Positions 1-8,539 of a DNA stretch of 64,000 nucleotides are shown one piece after another. The stretch is taken from assembly GCF_015291745.1 (NCBI RefSeq), contig NZ_CP030059.1, forward strand, positions 3,809,501 to 3,873,500, written 5' to 3'. The position numbers and the translations under genes were made by a program. How positions within the stretch are numbered: position 1 is the first letter of the stretch; each line of letters opens with the position of its first letter. A model generated the notes under the pieces. It made no database searches. It saw only the letters and a list, made by a program, of their open reading frames with translations, and was not told the DNA's origin. This DNA is from Bradyrhizobium sp. CCBAU 53351 (GTDB lineage: Bacteria > Pseudomonadota > Alphaproteobacteria > Rhizobiales > Xanthobacteraceae).

Positions 1-1405
1 TCGTCAGGGTCAGCGCGAACTCCCGGAACATGCGTCCGACCAGGCCCGACATGAACAGCAGAGGGATGAACACCGCGATCAGCGACACCGTCAGCGAGAT
101 CACGGTGAAGCCGATCTCGCTGGCACCCTTGAGCGAGGCCTCCATCGCGCTGTCGCCGTTCTCCATGTGGCGGACGATGTTCTCGATCATGACGATGGCA
201 TCGTCGACGACAAATCCGGTGCCGATCGTCAGCGCCATCAGCGACAGATTGTCGAGGCTGAAGCCGGCGAAATACATGATGCCGAAGCTCGTGATCAGCG
301 ACAGCGGCAGCGCCACGCCTGCGATCACGGTTGCGCGCAGCGAGCGCAGGAACAGCAGCACCACCAGGGTCACCAGCACGACGGCGAGGACGAGCGTGAA
401 CTGCACGTCGCGCACCGAGGCGCGGATGGTGACGGTGCGGTCGGAAACGATGGTGAGGTTCACCCCGGCCGGGATCGCACGCTGCACCTTGGGGATCTCG
501 GCGCGGATCTGGCCGACGACGTCGATCACGTTGGCGCCGGGCTGGCGCTGGATGTCGATGATGACGGCCGGCGTGCCCTGGTACCAGCCGCCGGTGCGGT
601 CGTTCTCGAGGCCATCGACGATCTGCGCGACGTCGGCGATGGTGACCGGCGAGCCGTTGCGATAGGCGATGATGACGGGCCTGTAGGCGTCGGCCGCGGC
701 GATCTGGTCGTTGGCCGCGATGATGTAGGATTGCTGGGCGCCGTCGAGCGAGCCTTTCGGCCCCGAGACGTTGGCGTTGGCAATCGCGGTGCGCAGATCC
801 TCCATGGCGATGCCGTAAGCGGCGAGCCGCGCCAGATCAGCCTGGATGCGCACGGCCGGTTTCAGCCCGCCGAGCACCGAGACGCGTCCGACGCCGGAGA
901 TCTGGCTCAAACGTTGCGCCAGAATGGTGTCGGCAATGTCGCTCATCGCCCGCAGCGAGATGGTGTCCGAGCGCAGCGCCAGCGTCATGACAGGCGCGTC
1001 CGCGGGGTTCACCTTGGCGTAGGTCGGCGGATAAGGCAGCGTCTTCGGCAGCACGCCCGCCGCGGCGTTGATCGCCGCCTGCACGTCCTGGGTCGCGCCA
1101 TCGATGTCGCGGTTGAGATCGAACTGCAGCGAAATCTGGCTGACGCCGAACGAGCTCGTCGAGTTCATCGCCGACAGCGACGGGATCTGCCCGAGCTGTC
1201 GCTCCAGGGGCGCTGTGATCAGCGAGGCGATCACGTCGGGGCTCGCGCCGGGAAGCTGCGTCGTCACCTGCACGGTCGGGAAGTCGACCTGCGGCAGCGC
1301 AGAGACCGGCAGCGCGAAATAGCCCAGCAACCCGCCGATCAGAAGCGCGATGCCGAGCAGCGAGGTCGCGATCGGCCGGCGGATGAAGGGTTCGGAGACA
1401 CCCAT
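1..1405 (-). CDS. RND efflux pump inner-membrane subunit (MdtB/MdtC/AcrB type), C-terminus outside window
   Basis: This is the proton-driven inner-membrane pump of a tripartite multidrug efflux system. Reading from the ATG at 1405, 468 residues are visible and the frame is still open at the window edge. The N-terminus has the family's cytoplasmic start and first membrane helix (FIRRPIATSLLGIALL), then the porter region with PQVDFPTVQV. The fourth-helix motif GTGFVVDDAIVMIENI carries the paired aspartates needed for proton relay. The gene lies 37 nt downstream of the adaptor gene, in the order outer-membrane factor, adaptor, pump. Substrate cannot be read from sequence. Similarity to MdtB/MdtC is by motif only. 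Confidence 0.93.
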   Translation of the reverse strand, partial: MGVSEPFIRRPIATSLLGIALLIGGLLGYFALPVSALPQVDFPTVQVTTQLPGASPDVIASLITAPLERQLGQIPSLSAMNSTSSFGVSQISLQFDLNRDIDGATQDVQAAINAAAGVLPKTLPYPPTYAKVNPADAPVMTLALRSDTISLRAMSDIADTILAQRLSQISGVGRVSVLGGLKPAVRIQADLARLAAYGIAMEDLRTAIANANVSGPKGSLDGAQQSYIIAANDQIAAADAYRPVIIAYRNGSPVTIADVAQIVDGLENDRTGGWYQGTPAVIIDIQRQPGANVIDVVGQIRAEIPKVQRAIPAGVNLTIVSDRTVTIRASVRDVQFTLVLAVVLVTLVVLLFLRSLRATVIAGVALPLSLITSFGIMYFAGFSLDNLSLMALTIGTGFVVDDAIVMIENIVRHMENGDSAMEASLKGASEIGFTVISLTVSLIAVFIPLLFMSGLVGRMFREFALTLT

Positions 1406-1442
1406 GGGTTCTGCCTGCCGCCTCAGGCGGCCGTTGTCGGGA

Positions 1443-2876
1443 TCATGGCTGCTTGGCTCCTGATCCTGATGCCCCAGGACTTGATGTAGGCCCCGGAGCC
1501 GGCCCGGTCTGTCCCTTCTGGTCGCCCTCGCTGCTGTTGCGCTTGGCGCGGAACTCGCCGGTCTTGCCCTGCCCGTCCTTCTGGCCTTCCTTCGAGCCTT
1601 CCTTCTGACCTTCCTTGGCCCCATCCTTCTTTTGCGCGTCCGGCCCGCGCGCTCGCTTGCGCGGGGCGAGATCGGCCGACGGGGTCTGGTCGTCACGGCC
1701 GATGATCACCTTGGAACCATCGGACAGATTGGCAAAGCCCGTGGTGACGACCCGGTCGGTCGCTGACAGTCCGCTGGCGATCACGGCGTCATGCTCGTTC
1801 TGCTGGGTCACCGCGACGGGCTTGGCCGAAACGACGTTGTCCTCGCCGATGACATAGCTGAATGTCCCAATCGGGCCGCGCTGCACGGCCGACGTCGGGA
1901 TCACCAGCGCCTGCATCAGCGTCTCGACCTTGAGGCGGACATTGACGAACTGGCCCGGCCAAAGCTGGTAATTGGCGTTCGGAAACTCCGCCTTGAGTTT
2001 GAGCGTGCCGGTGGTCTGGTCGACCTGATTGTCGATACCGGTGAGCTTGCCGGTGTCGATCACGGTGGTGCCGTCATTACCGAACACGTCGACCGCGAGC
2101 GTGCCTTTCGCCGCGGCCGCGTTGACGCGCATGATCTGCTGCTGCGGCAGGCTGAACCACACCGCGATCGGCTGCAATTGCGTGATCACCACGAGACCCG
2201 TGGTGTCGGACGCATGGATGATGTTGCCCTGGTCGACCTGACGCAAGCCGGCACGACCCGAGATCGGCGCCACGATCTTGGTGTAGCTGAGTGTTGCCGC
2301 CGCATTGTCGATCGCGGCCTGGTCGGCCTTCACCAGGGCCTCGGTCTGCGCGACCAGCGCGCGCTGGGTGTCTGCCTGCTGCTTGGAGCCGGCATTGGAA
2401 GCAGCGAGCTGCTCGTAGCGCGTCAGGTCGATGCGCTGGTTGGCAAGCTGGGCCTGGTCCTGCGCCTTCTTGGCGACGGCCTGGTCGTACTGCGCCTGGT
2501 AGATCGCCGGATCAATCTCGCCGACCACGTCGCCCTTCTTGACGTCCTGGCCCTCGGTGAAGTTCACCGCAATCAGCTTGCCGTCGACCTGCGAGCGCAC
2601 GGTCACGGTGTTGAGCGCGCGGATCGCGCCGACGCCGTCGAGATAGACCGGCACGTCCTGGATGCGGGGCGTCGCCGCCAGCACCGGGACCGGCAGATCG
2701 GGCCGCTGGTTGCGGCCGTTCGCCTGCTGCGGCTGCTGATGCCAGATAGTCCAGCCGAGATAACCGAGCCCACTGAGGATCGCGAGCGTGATCAGGGTCA
2801 TGACGAAGCCGCGGCCGCGCGACCGTCTCGCCGTCCCCTCCTCTGCGCCTTGCTTGCTATCCGGCTTAAAGAGCAT
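1443..2876 (-). CDS. RND efflux periplasmic adaptor (HlyD/MdtA family membrane fusion protein)
   Basis: This adaptor bridges the inner-membrane pump and the outer-membrane channel. The 477-residue product has an N-terminal anchor around residues 26-46, the RSQVDGKL lipoyl-type motif, a coiled-coil hairpin rich in Q, A and K (about 130-200), and beta-barrel segments such as ISGRAGLRQVDQGN. The tail after about residue 400 is unusual: it is lysine/glycine/glutamate rich with KEGQ/KEGS/KDGQ repeats, then a proline/serine stretch, and is probably disordered. The ATG overlaps the end of the outer-membrane factor gene by 11 nt, which implies translational coupling. Confidence 0.93.
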   Translation of the reverse strand: MLFKPDSKQGAEEGTARRSRGRGFVMTLITLAILSGLGYLGWTIWHQQPQQANGRNQRPDLPVPVLAATPRIQDVPVYLDGVGAIRALNTVTVRSQVDGKLIAVNFTEGQDVKKGDVVGEIDPAIYQAQYDQAVAKKAQDQAQLANQRIDLTRYEQLAASNAGSKQQADTQRALVAQTEALVKADQAAIDNAAATLSYTKIVAPISGRAGLRQVDQGNIIHASDTTGLVVITQLQPIAVWFSLPQQQIMRVNAAAAKGTLAVDVFGNDGTTVIDTGKLTGIDNQVDQTTGTLKLKAEFPNANYQLWPGQFVNVRLKVETLMQALVIPTSAVQRGPIGTFSYVIGEDNVVSAKPVAVTQQNEHDAVIASGLSATDRVVTTGFANLSDGSKVIIGRDDQTPSADLAPRKRARGPDAQKKDGAKEGQKEGSKEGQKDGQGKTGEFRAKRNSSEGDQKGQTGPAPGPTSSPGASGSGAKQP

Positions 2877-4350
2877 TGACCGGTTTCTCCATTCGCGGCT
2901 CCCAGCCGCCGCCGAGCGCCTGATACAGGCTGACGATGGCGAGCAAGCGGGCCAGTTGCGCCTGTGACAGCGCGTCTTCCGCCTGGAACAGGGTCAGTTG
3001 GGTGTTGAGCACGGTCACGATGTCGGCGGTGCCGGCGCGCAATTGCTGCTCAGAGAGATCGAAGGCGCGGCGCGAGGCGACGACGACGTCGCGCTGCAAT
3101 TGCAGCTTGATCGTGGTCTGCTTGATCGAGAACAGCGCATTGTCGACGTCGGCAAAGGCCTGCACGATGGTCTTGCGGTAGGTCTGCAGCAGCTCGTCCT
3201 GCCGTGCCTTGGCAAGCTCGAAATTGCCGAGGATCTTGCCGCCGTCGAAGATGGGCTGCGTGGCGCTGCCGACGAGCTGGAAGAAAGCCGCATGCGGTTG
3301 GAACAGCGAGACCAGCGCCGAGCTCTGATAGCCGCCATTGCCGGTGAGCTGGATGGTCGGAAAGAACTGGGCGCGGGCGTTGCCGATATTGGCGGTCGCG
3401 GACGCAAGCTGCGCCTCCTGCCGACGGATGTCCGGCCGCTGCGTCAGCAGCTCCGACGGCAGGCCGGGCGTCACGCGCGGGATCGCGACCCGGTCGAGCG
3501 AGCCGCCGAGCACGCGCACGCTCTCCGGCGGTCGCGAGACCAGCACGGCGAGCGCGTTGACGTTCTGGTCCAGCGTCTGGCGCAGCGGCGGCACCAGGGC
3601 CTTCTGGTTGGCAAGCACGCTCTCCTGCTGGGCGACATCGAGATCCGTGCCGGTGCCGGCCTTGCGCCGCTCCCTGACCGCGTCGAGAATGCGCTGCGCG
3701 CTTGCGATGTTGCGCTGTGAGGTCCTGATGCGGTCCTGCGAGGCCAGCACCTGGAAATAGGCGTTGGCGACGGCCGCCAGCGTCGTCAGCGCGACGGTGT
3801 CGCGATCGAAGCGGTTGGCATTCGCCGTCTCCTGGGCCGTCTGCAGCGCATCACGGTTCTGGCCCCAGAAGTCGAGCTGATAGCTGGCGCTCAGCGAGGC
3901 CGAATAGTTGACGACCTCGCGGCCGCCGATGGACAGGCCCGAGGAGCTTGCGCCCGAGGTGCGCGAATAGGTTTCCGATCCGCCCGTCGACACGCTGGGC
4001 AGCAGCGCCGCGCCCGCCTGCCGCGCCTGGGCGTCGGCCTGGACGATGCGCGCAACCGCCGCGGCGATGTCGAGGTTGACGGTCTGCGCCTCGTCCATCA
4101 GCTGCGTCAGCTCGGCGGAGCGGAAGCCGCGCCACCAATCCAACGACGGCGGCGCATCGCCCTTGCTCGCGTATTTGTAGTGCGTGGGAACATCGAGGGC
4201 GGGATCAGGCAGATCCTGGGTCAGAACGCAGGCGCCAGATGTGGCGGCAAGGCACAGCACCGCAAGCCAGCGTGCGGCGCGCCGCGTCCGGGATGGAGAC
4301 CCTTTGGACCGCCGCATGGCGATCGCCGGAACATCCTGTGTCACATCCAC
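2866..4350 (-). CDS. RND efflux outer-membrane lipoprotein channel (OprM/NodT family)
   Basis: This is the TolC-like exit duct of the efflux system. The 494-residue frame begins with GTG at 4350. An in-frame ATG at 4317 gives an arginine-rich signal peptide start and is an equally good choice. A hydrophobic stretch ends in SGAC (Cys41 of the long form), the likely lipidation site. The rest has the duplicated outer-membrane-efflux pattern: long alpha-helical repeats, LPSELLTQRPDIRRQEAQL, and a C-terminal QLTLFQAEDALSQAQL helix. It is the first gene of the operon, followed by the adaptor and pump. Confidence 0.92.
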   Translation of the reverse strand: MDVTQDVPAIAMRRSKGSPSRTRRAARWLAVLCLAATSGACVLTQDLPDPALDVPTHYKYASKGDAPPSLDWWRGFRSAELTQLMDEAQTVNLDIAAAVARIVQADAQARQAGAALLPSVSTGGSETYSRTSGASSSGLSIGGREVVNYSASLSASYQLDFWGQNRDALQTAQETANANRFDRDTVALTTLAAVANAYFQVLASQDRIRTSQRNIASAQRILDAVRERRKAGTGTDLDVAQQESVLANQKALVPPLRQTLDQNVNALAVLVSRPPESVRVLGGSLDRVAIPRVTPGLPSELLTQRPDIRRQEAQLASATANIGNARAQFFPTIQLTGNGGYQSSALVSLFQPHAAFFQLVGSATQPIFDGGKILGNFELAKARQDELLQTYRKTIVQAFADVDNALFSIKQTTIKLQLQRDVVVASRRAFDLSEQQLRAGTADIVTVLNTQLTLFQAEDALSQAQLARLLAIVSLYQALGGGWEPRMEKPVNAL

Positions 4351-5071
4351 CCCCCGCCGGGCAGATCGAGCCGCCGCGCAACCGGATTAACCGATTCGCG
4401 GCGGGACGGTCGGGGGGCTTTGGACAACTCGTTCACAGGGGTGATGCTTTCTGCGGAACCTGAGGTCCATACTAGCCGGGCGCGGAACGGCGGGACAGTG
4501 CCGCGGTTGCGAAAGGCACGGGCCAACGAACACGGATCCAACATACGAAAATGCAAAATGTCGTTGTCTCGCAGCCATTTCTGCCACGGCGAAACATCTG
4601 GAAATGCGAGCAAGCTTACTAAGATTTCATGTGATATTGCTGCCACACCGGCTGCTGAGCCCTTTGAGGCGAGGTCCCCTCGCACCTTGAGCTCGATCGT
4701 GCCTGGTCGCCACCTCACAACATCGTCAGTGGGCGCCGACGAGAACCCCTCCTCGTGTCGAGATTTCCTCGACCTTCCACCCTGTCGACGCGTTTGGAAC
4801 GCGAGCCGCTCGCCCGTGGCAAAAACTGTTCGCAAGACCGATCATCGCGAGCGTATCGTTTCGTGCTCCTTCGGGACCTCAGTCATTTCCTCCTAGCGAT
4901 ATCCCACCGCGCGCCCCGGCGCACCGGCAACGATCTCGCCTCAACAGAATATCGTTGTTGGGACAGGAGCTTCAGCTGGTTTCGCCGCAGCGCAAAAGCC
5001 TTCCCCTTTGGTCCCCCAAGCACTAGGTTCTGACCAACCAGATCAACCCCCTTAGTAGCGATTTCCCTGAC
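4351..5071. other. Intergenic region between divergent efflux operon and cysteine synthase
   Basis: About 720 nt without a convincing gene. It must contain the promoters of the divergent efflux operon and of the cysteine synthase gene. The stretch around 4540-4640 is noticeably more AT-rich than its surroundings. I could not pick a confident -35/-10 pair, riboswitch or operator. Open frames here lack a ribosome binding site and recognisable protein features. Confidence 0.5.
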
Positions 5072-6106
5072 ATGAGCATTCGAAACGACGTTGTCGAAGC
5101 CATCGGCAACACCCCGCTGATCAAGCTGAAGCGCGCCTCGGAGCTGACCGGCTGCACCATTCTCGGCAAGGCCGAGTTCATGAATCCCGGCCAGTCGGTC
5201 AAGGACCGCGCCGGCAAATGGATGATCCTGGAGGCCGAGAAGCGCGGCGAGCTCAAGCCCGGCGGTCTCGTGGTGGAATCGACCGCCGGCAACACCGGCA
5301 TCGGACTCGCAGTCGTCGCGAGTGCGCGCGGCTACCGCACGCTGATCGTGATTCCGGAAACGCAGAGCCAGGAGAAAAAGGACTTTCTCAAGCTGTGCGG
5401 CGCCGAGCTGATCGAGGTCCCGGCCCTTCCCTACGCCAATCCCAACAACTACCAGCATGTCGGCCGCCGTCTCGCCGATGAGCTGCGCAAGATCGAGTCC
5501 AACGGCGTGCTGTTCGCAGACCAGTGGAACAACCTCGACAACGCCAAGGCGCATTACGAGTCCACGGGACCCGAGATCTGGGAGCAGACCGGCGGCAAGG
5601 TCGACGGCTTCGTCTGCTCGGTCGGCAGCGGCGGTACGCTCGCGGGCACCAGCCGCTATCTGAAAGAGAAGAACAAGAATGTGCGGATCGCCTGCGCCGA
5701 TCCTCACGGCGCCGGCATGTACGAATACTTCAGGACCGGCGATGCCAAGGCGACCCCGGGCGGCTCGATCACCGAGGGCATCGGCCTCAACCGCGCGACC
5801 GCCATCGTCGAGAGCGCGAAGGTCGATGACGCCTATCTCATTCCCGACGCGGAAGCCGTCACGGCAATCTACGGACTGCTGCAGCATGAAGGCCTCTGCC
5901 TCGGCGGCTCGACCGGAGTCAACATCGTCGGCGCGATGCGCCTCGCCAAGCAGCTCGGGCCCGGCAAGACGATCGTCACGGTGCTGTGCGATTCCGGCAG
6001 CCGCTATCAGTCGAAATTGTTCAACGCGGATTTCATGCGCGCCAAGAACCTGCCCGTGCCGGAGTGGCTGGAGAAGCGCAGCAACATCAAGCCGCCCTTC
6101 GTGTGA
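5072..6106 (+). CDS. cysK: Cysteine synthase (O-acetylserine sulfhydrylase family, PLP enzyme)
   Basis: Makes cysteine from O-acetylserine and sulfide in the cytoplasm. The 344-residue protein is a fold-type II PLP enzyme. SVKDR at 42-46 holds the Schiff-base Lys44, TAGNTG at 71-76 is the substrate/asparagine loop, and VGSGGTLAGT near 185-195 is the PLP phosphate loop. The residue before SVKDR is Gln rather than the more usual Gly/Ser. The ATG has no strong Shine-Dalgarno. The length is slightly above the ~310 typical of CysK because of a C-terminal extension (DFMRAKNLPVPEWLEK). A cystathionine-synthase-like role cannot be excluded. Confidence 0.9.
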   Translation: MSIRNDVVEAIGNTPLIKLKRASELTGCTILGKAEFMNPGQSVKDRAGKWMILEAEKRGELKPGGLVVESTAGNTGIGLAVVASARGYRTLIVIPETQSQEKKDFLKLCGAELIEVPALPYANPNNYQHVGRRLADELRKIESNGVLFADQWNNLDNAKAHYESTGPEIWEQTGGKVDGFVCSVGSGGTLAGTSRYLKEKNKNVRIACADPHGAGMYEYFRTGDAKATPGGSITEGIGLNRATAIVESAKVDDAYLIPDAEAVTAIYGLLQHEGLCLGGSTGVNIVGAMRLAKQLGPGKTIVTVLCDSGSRYQSKLFNADFMRAKNLPVPEWLEKRSNIKPPFV

Positions 6107-6166
6107 TCGTCACGCGCCCTCGGGTCGGGGCGCGCGCGTTCGCAAACCGGGCGCGGTTCGGCCGGT

Positions 6167-8401
6167 TTACGCGACCTCGCCGCGTTCCGCAGCCGCGGCA
6201 CAATAGTCGCGCCAGAACTGGCGGTAGCCCTCCTCGACCTTGCGCGTGTAGATCTCGACATTGCCGGCAGGCGAGGCTGCGATCCGGGCCGGCAACTCCG
6301 CGCGCAACTTCGCCAGATGCTCGGGCTGCGAGGCAAATCTGCGGGCGATCTCGACATAGCCCTCGTCATCCTCGGCAACCCAATCACCAAGGCCAACGGC
6401 GGTCACGATCGAGGCGCCGGCACGCGAGGAGGCACCGATGCCGAGCTTGGCGATGACGGGAACGCCCGCATAGAGGGATTCCCAGGTGCTCACGCCGCCG
6501 TTCTGCGGAAATGGATCCAGCGAAATATCGACTAGCGCGAAGGCCCGCAGATGCTCGGCGCGATCCGACGAGCCGAGGCAGATGATCTGCTCCTCGGCAA
6601 CCCCGTGCGCCACAAATCGTGCGAGGAGGCCGTCGCGCACCAACGGATCGTCGAGCAGGGTATGCTTGATGATGATTTTCGATCCGGTCACCTCGCGCAT
6701 CACCTTCGACCAGACGCGGATGGCGTCGTCGGAGATCTTGTTGACGCGGTTGAACACGCCGAACGTGACATAGCCGTTGCGGAGCATGGGAAGCTGCGAA
6801 GGCGCCACATCCAGGATCGGATCGGTCGTGATCAGGCATGGCAGGTCAAAGACCTTTTCGACCAGCAGAGGCCGCGCCGGTTGCGGAATGAAGACGGGGT
6901 CCGCTAGCACGTAGTCCATGGTCCGAAGGCCCGTTCCCGTCGCGTGTCCGAAGCCCGTGACCTGGATGGGAGCCGGCTTGCGGGCGAAGACCTGGAGCCT
7001 GTTGCCCGACGAATGCCCGGACACGTCGATCAGGATATCGACCTTGTCGGCCTGAATACGATCGGCCAGTTCGTCGTCGAACATCTGCCAGGCATCGACC
7101 CAGACGTCCGCCGTCGCCCTGAACTCGGCTGTCACAGCGTCGCGTGTCGGCGAACACGAATAACAGACGATCTCGAAGTTGGCATGATCATGATGGCGCA
7201 GCACTGGCAGCAGGCCGAACGCCGCCGAGTGGTACCAGAATTCGGACGAAACATAGCCGATCACGATCCGCCTGTCGGGGTCGATCTGCCGGGGTGCGAG
7301 CTTCCTTTGCGGCACCCGGGCGCCGATCGCTTCGCCCCAGGACTTTCGCGTTGCCTGCTGGATCGTGAAATCGGCCTCAGGGAGAAAGTCCAGAAAGTAG
7401 ATCTTCCGCGCCATCAAGTCCGGGTCCGGCGCGATCGCCAACGCCGCGTCGAGATGCTCGATTGCGGAGGCGATCTCTCCCTGATTGGCAAAACAGGAGC
7501 TCAGCAGCGCCATTGCGATCGTGGAACGTGGATTTTGCTCGAGCAAGGTCGTGCAGGCCAGGATCGCCTGCGCGGTGTTTCCGATGCTGAGCGAGGCCTC
7601 CGCCTTTCCGCGCAAGGCCACTTCAAACCGCGGCGAAAGTGCAAGTGCCGCATCGAAATCCGCAGCGGCCTGTTCCGGCCGCGACAGTGCCGCGTTGAGG
7701 CGCCCGCGTTGCGCCAGAATCTTCGCCGAATCCGGCTTGATCGCGAGCGCGGCTGCGAGCGCGGCTTCCGCCTCGTCGTAACGCCTCAGCTCGATACTGA
7801 CCATGCCTTTACCGATGAGCGCCTCGACGTGGCGCGGCTGAAACAACAGCGCGCGATCAAAGCTCTCCCGCGCGCGGTCAAACCGAAACAGCGCCAGCTC
7901 AGCGACACCACGATTGCAGAACGCGTCGGCATAGTCGGGCTTCAGCTTGATCGCGCGCTCGTACATCTCGATCGCCTGCTCGGGCAGGCTCATCTGGAGC
8001 AAGGTGTTGCCGAGGCCGGCCAGGGCCGGCGTAAAGTTCGGCTTCAGCGCGATCGCCTTCTCCTGACAGGCTCGGGCCGCCTCCAGTTTCTGAAGGGCGA
8101 AGTAGACGGAGGCGAGATTGCTTTGCGCCTCGTGTGAACGAGGATCAATCGCGATCGCGCGTTCGAGCAGCTGTTGCGCCTCTTCGAGGCGCCCGCCCTG
8201 TTGAGCGCACACGCCGAGCAAATGCGTGGCGTCGAAATGATCCGGAATGGCTTGCAGGATCTGGCGGCAGAGTGCATCGGTTTCCGCGTACCTGCCCTGG
8301 CCATAGGCGCTCGCCGCGGCGGAGATGATGGCGTCGACCTGCTTCTTCAACTTCTTCTGCAACCGCGCATTCTGGAATGCGCGCGCGCCGGCGCTGCTCA
8401 A
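6167..8401 (-). CDS. TPR-repeat O-GlcNAc transferase-like protein (GT41), paralogue 1 of 3
   Basis: A predicted cytoplasmic glycosyltransferase of the OGT/SPINDLY family, which transfers a sugar to Ser/Thr of proteins. Residues from about 30 to 340 are tetratricopeptide repeats (for example LKPDYADAFCNRGVAELALF). The C-terminal half is the GT41 domain: IVIGYVSSEFWYHSAAF with the conserved histidine, RKPAPIQVTGFGHATGTG, FGVFNRVNKISDDAI with the expected nucleotide-sugar-binding lysine, and a VSTWESLYAGVPV segment. The start is TTG at 8401, with GGAG 7 nt upstream and no nearby in-frame ATG. It is the most downstream of three same-strand paralogues. Acceptor protein and donor sugar are unknown. 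Confidence 0.87.
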   Translation of the reverse strand: MSSAGARAFQNARLQKKLKKQVDAIISAAASAYGQGRYAETDALCRQILQAIPDHFDATHLLGVCAQQGGRLEEAQQLLERAIAIDPRSHEAQSNLASVYFALQKLEAARACQEKAIALKPNFTPALAGLGNTLLQMSLPEQAIEMYERAIKLKPDYADAFCNRGVAELALFRFDRARESFDRALLFQPRHVEALIGKGMVSIELRRYDEAEAALAAALAIKPDSAKILAQRGRLNAALSRPEQAAADFDAALALSPRFEVALRGKAEASLSIGNTAQAILACTTLLEQNPRSTIAMALLSSCFANQGEIASAIEHLDAALAIAPDPDLMARKIYFLDFLPEADFTIQQATRKSWGEAIGARVPQRKLAPRQIDPDRRIVIGYVSSEFWYHSAAFGLLPVLRHHDHANFEIVCYSCSPTRDAVTAEFRATADVWVDAWQMFDDELADRIQADKVDILIDVSGHSSGNRLQVFARKPAPIQVTGFGHATGTGLRTMDYVLADPVFIPQPARPLLVEKVFDLPCLITTDPILDVAPSQLPMLRNGYVTFGVFNRVNKISDDAIRVWSKVMREVTGSKIIIKHTLLDDPLVRDGLLARFVAHGVAEEQIICLGSSDRAEHLRAFALVDISLDPFPQNGGVSTWESLYAGVPVIAKLGIGASSRAGASIVTAVGLGDWVAEDDEGYVEIARRFASQPEHLAKLRAELPARIAASPAGNVEIYTRKVEEGYRQFWRDYCAAAAERGEVA

Positions 8402-8539
8402 GATATCTCTCCGAAAGATGGTTCGTAGCGAGTCTAACTGATTCGTGTCCCGGGCCGGCCGGTCGGTACGACCGGAGGTCCGTCACGATATCCGGGGCAC
8501 GGCAACCGGTTCCGGAACCGCGTGGCGCGTCCGGCCGGT

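Noticed and set aside
4341..4835. 164-codon minus-strand frame between the efflux operon and cysK
   Set aside because: It has no ribosome site and no family features, and it runs into the efflux operon's leader, so I treat it as chance.
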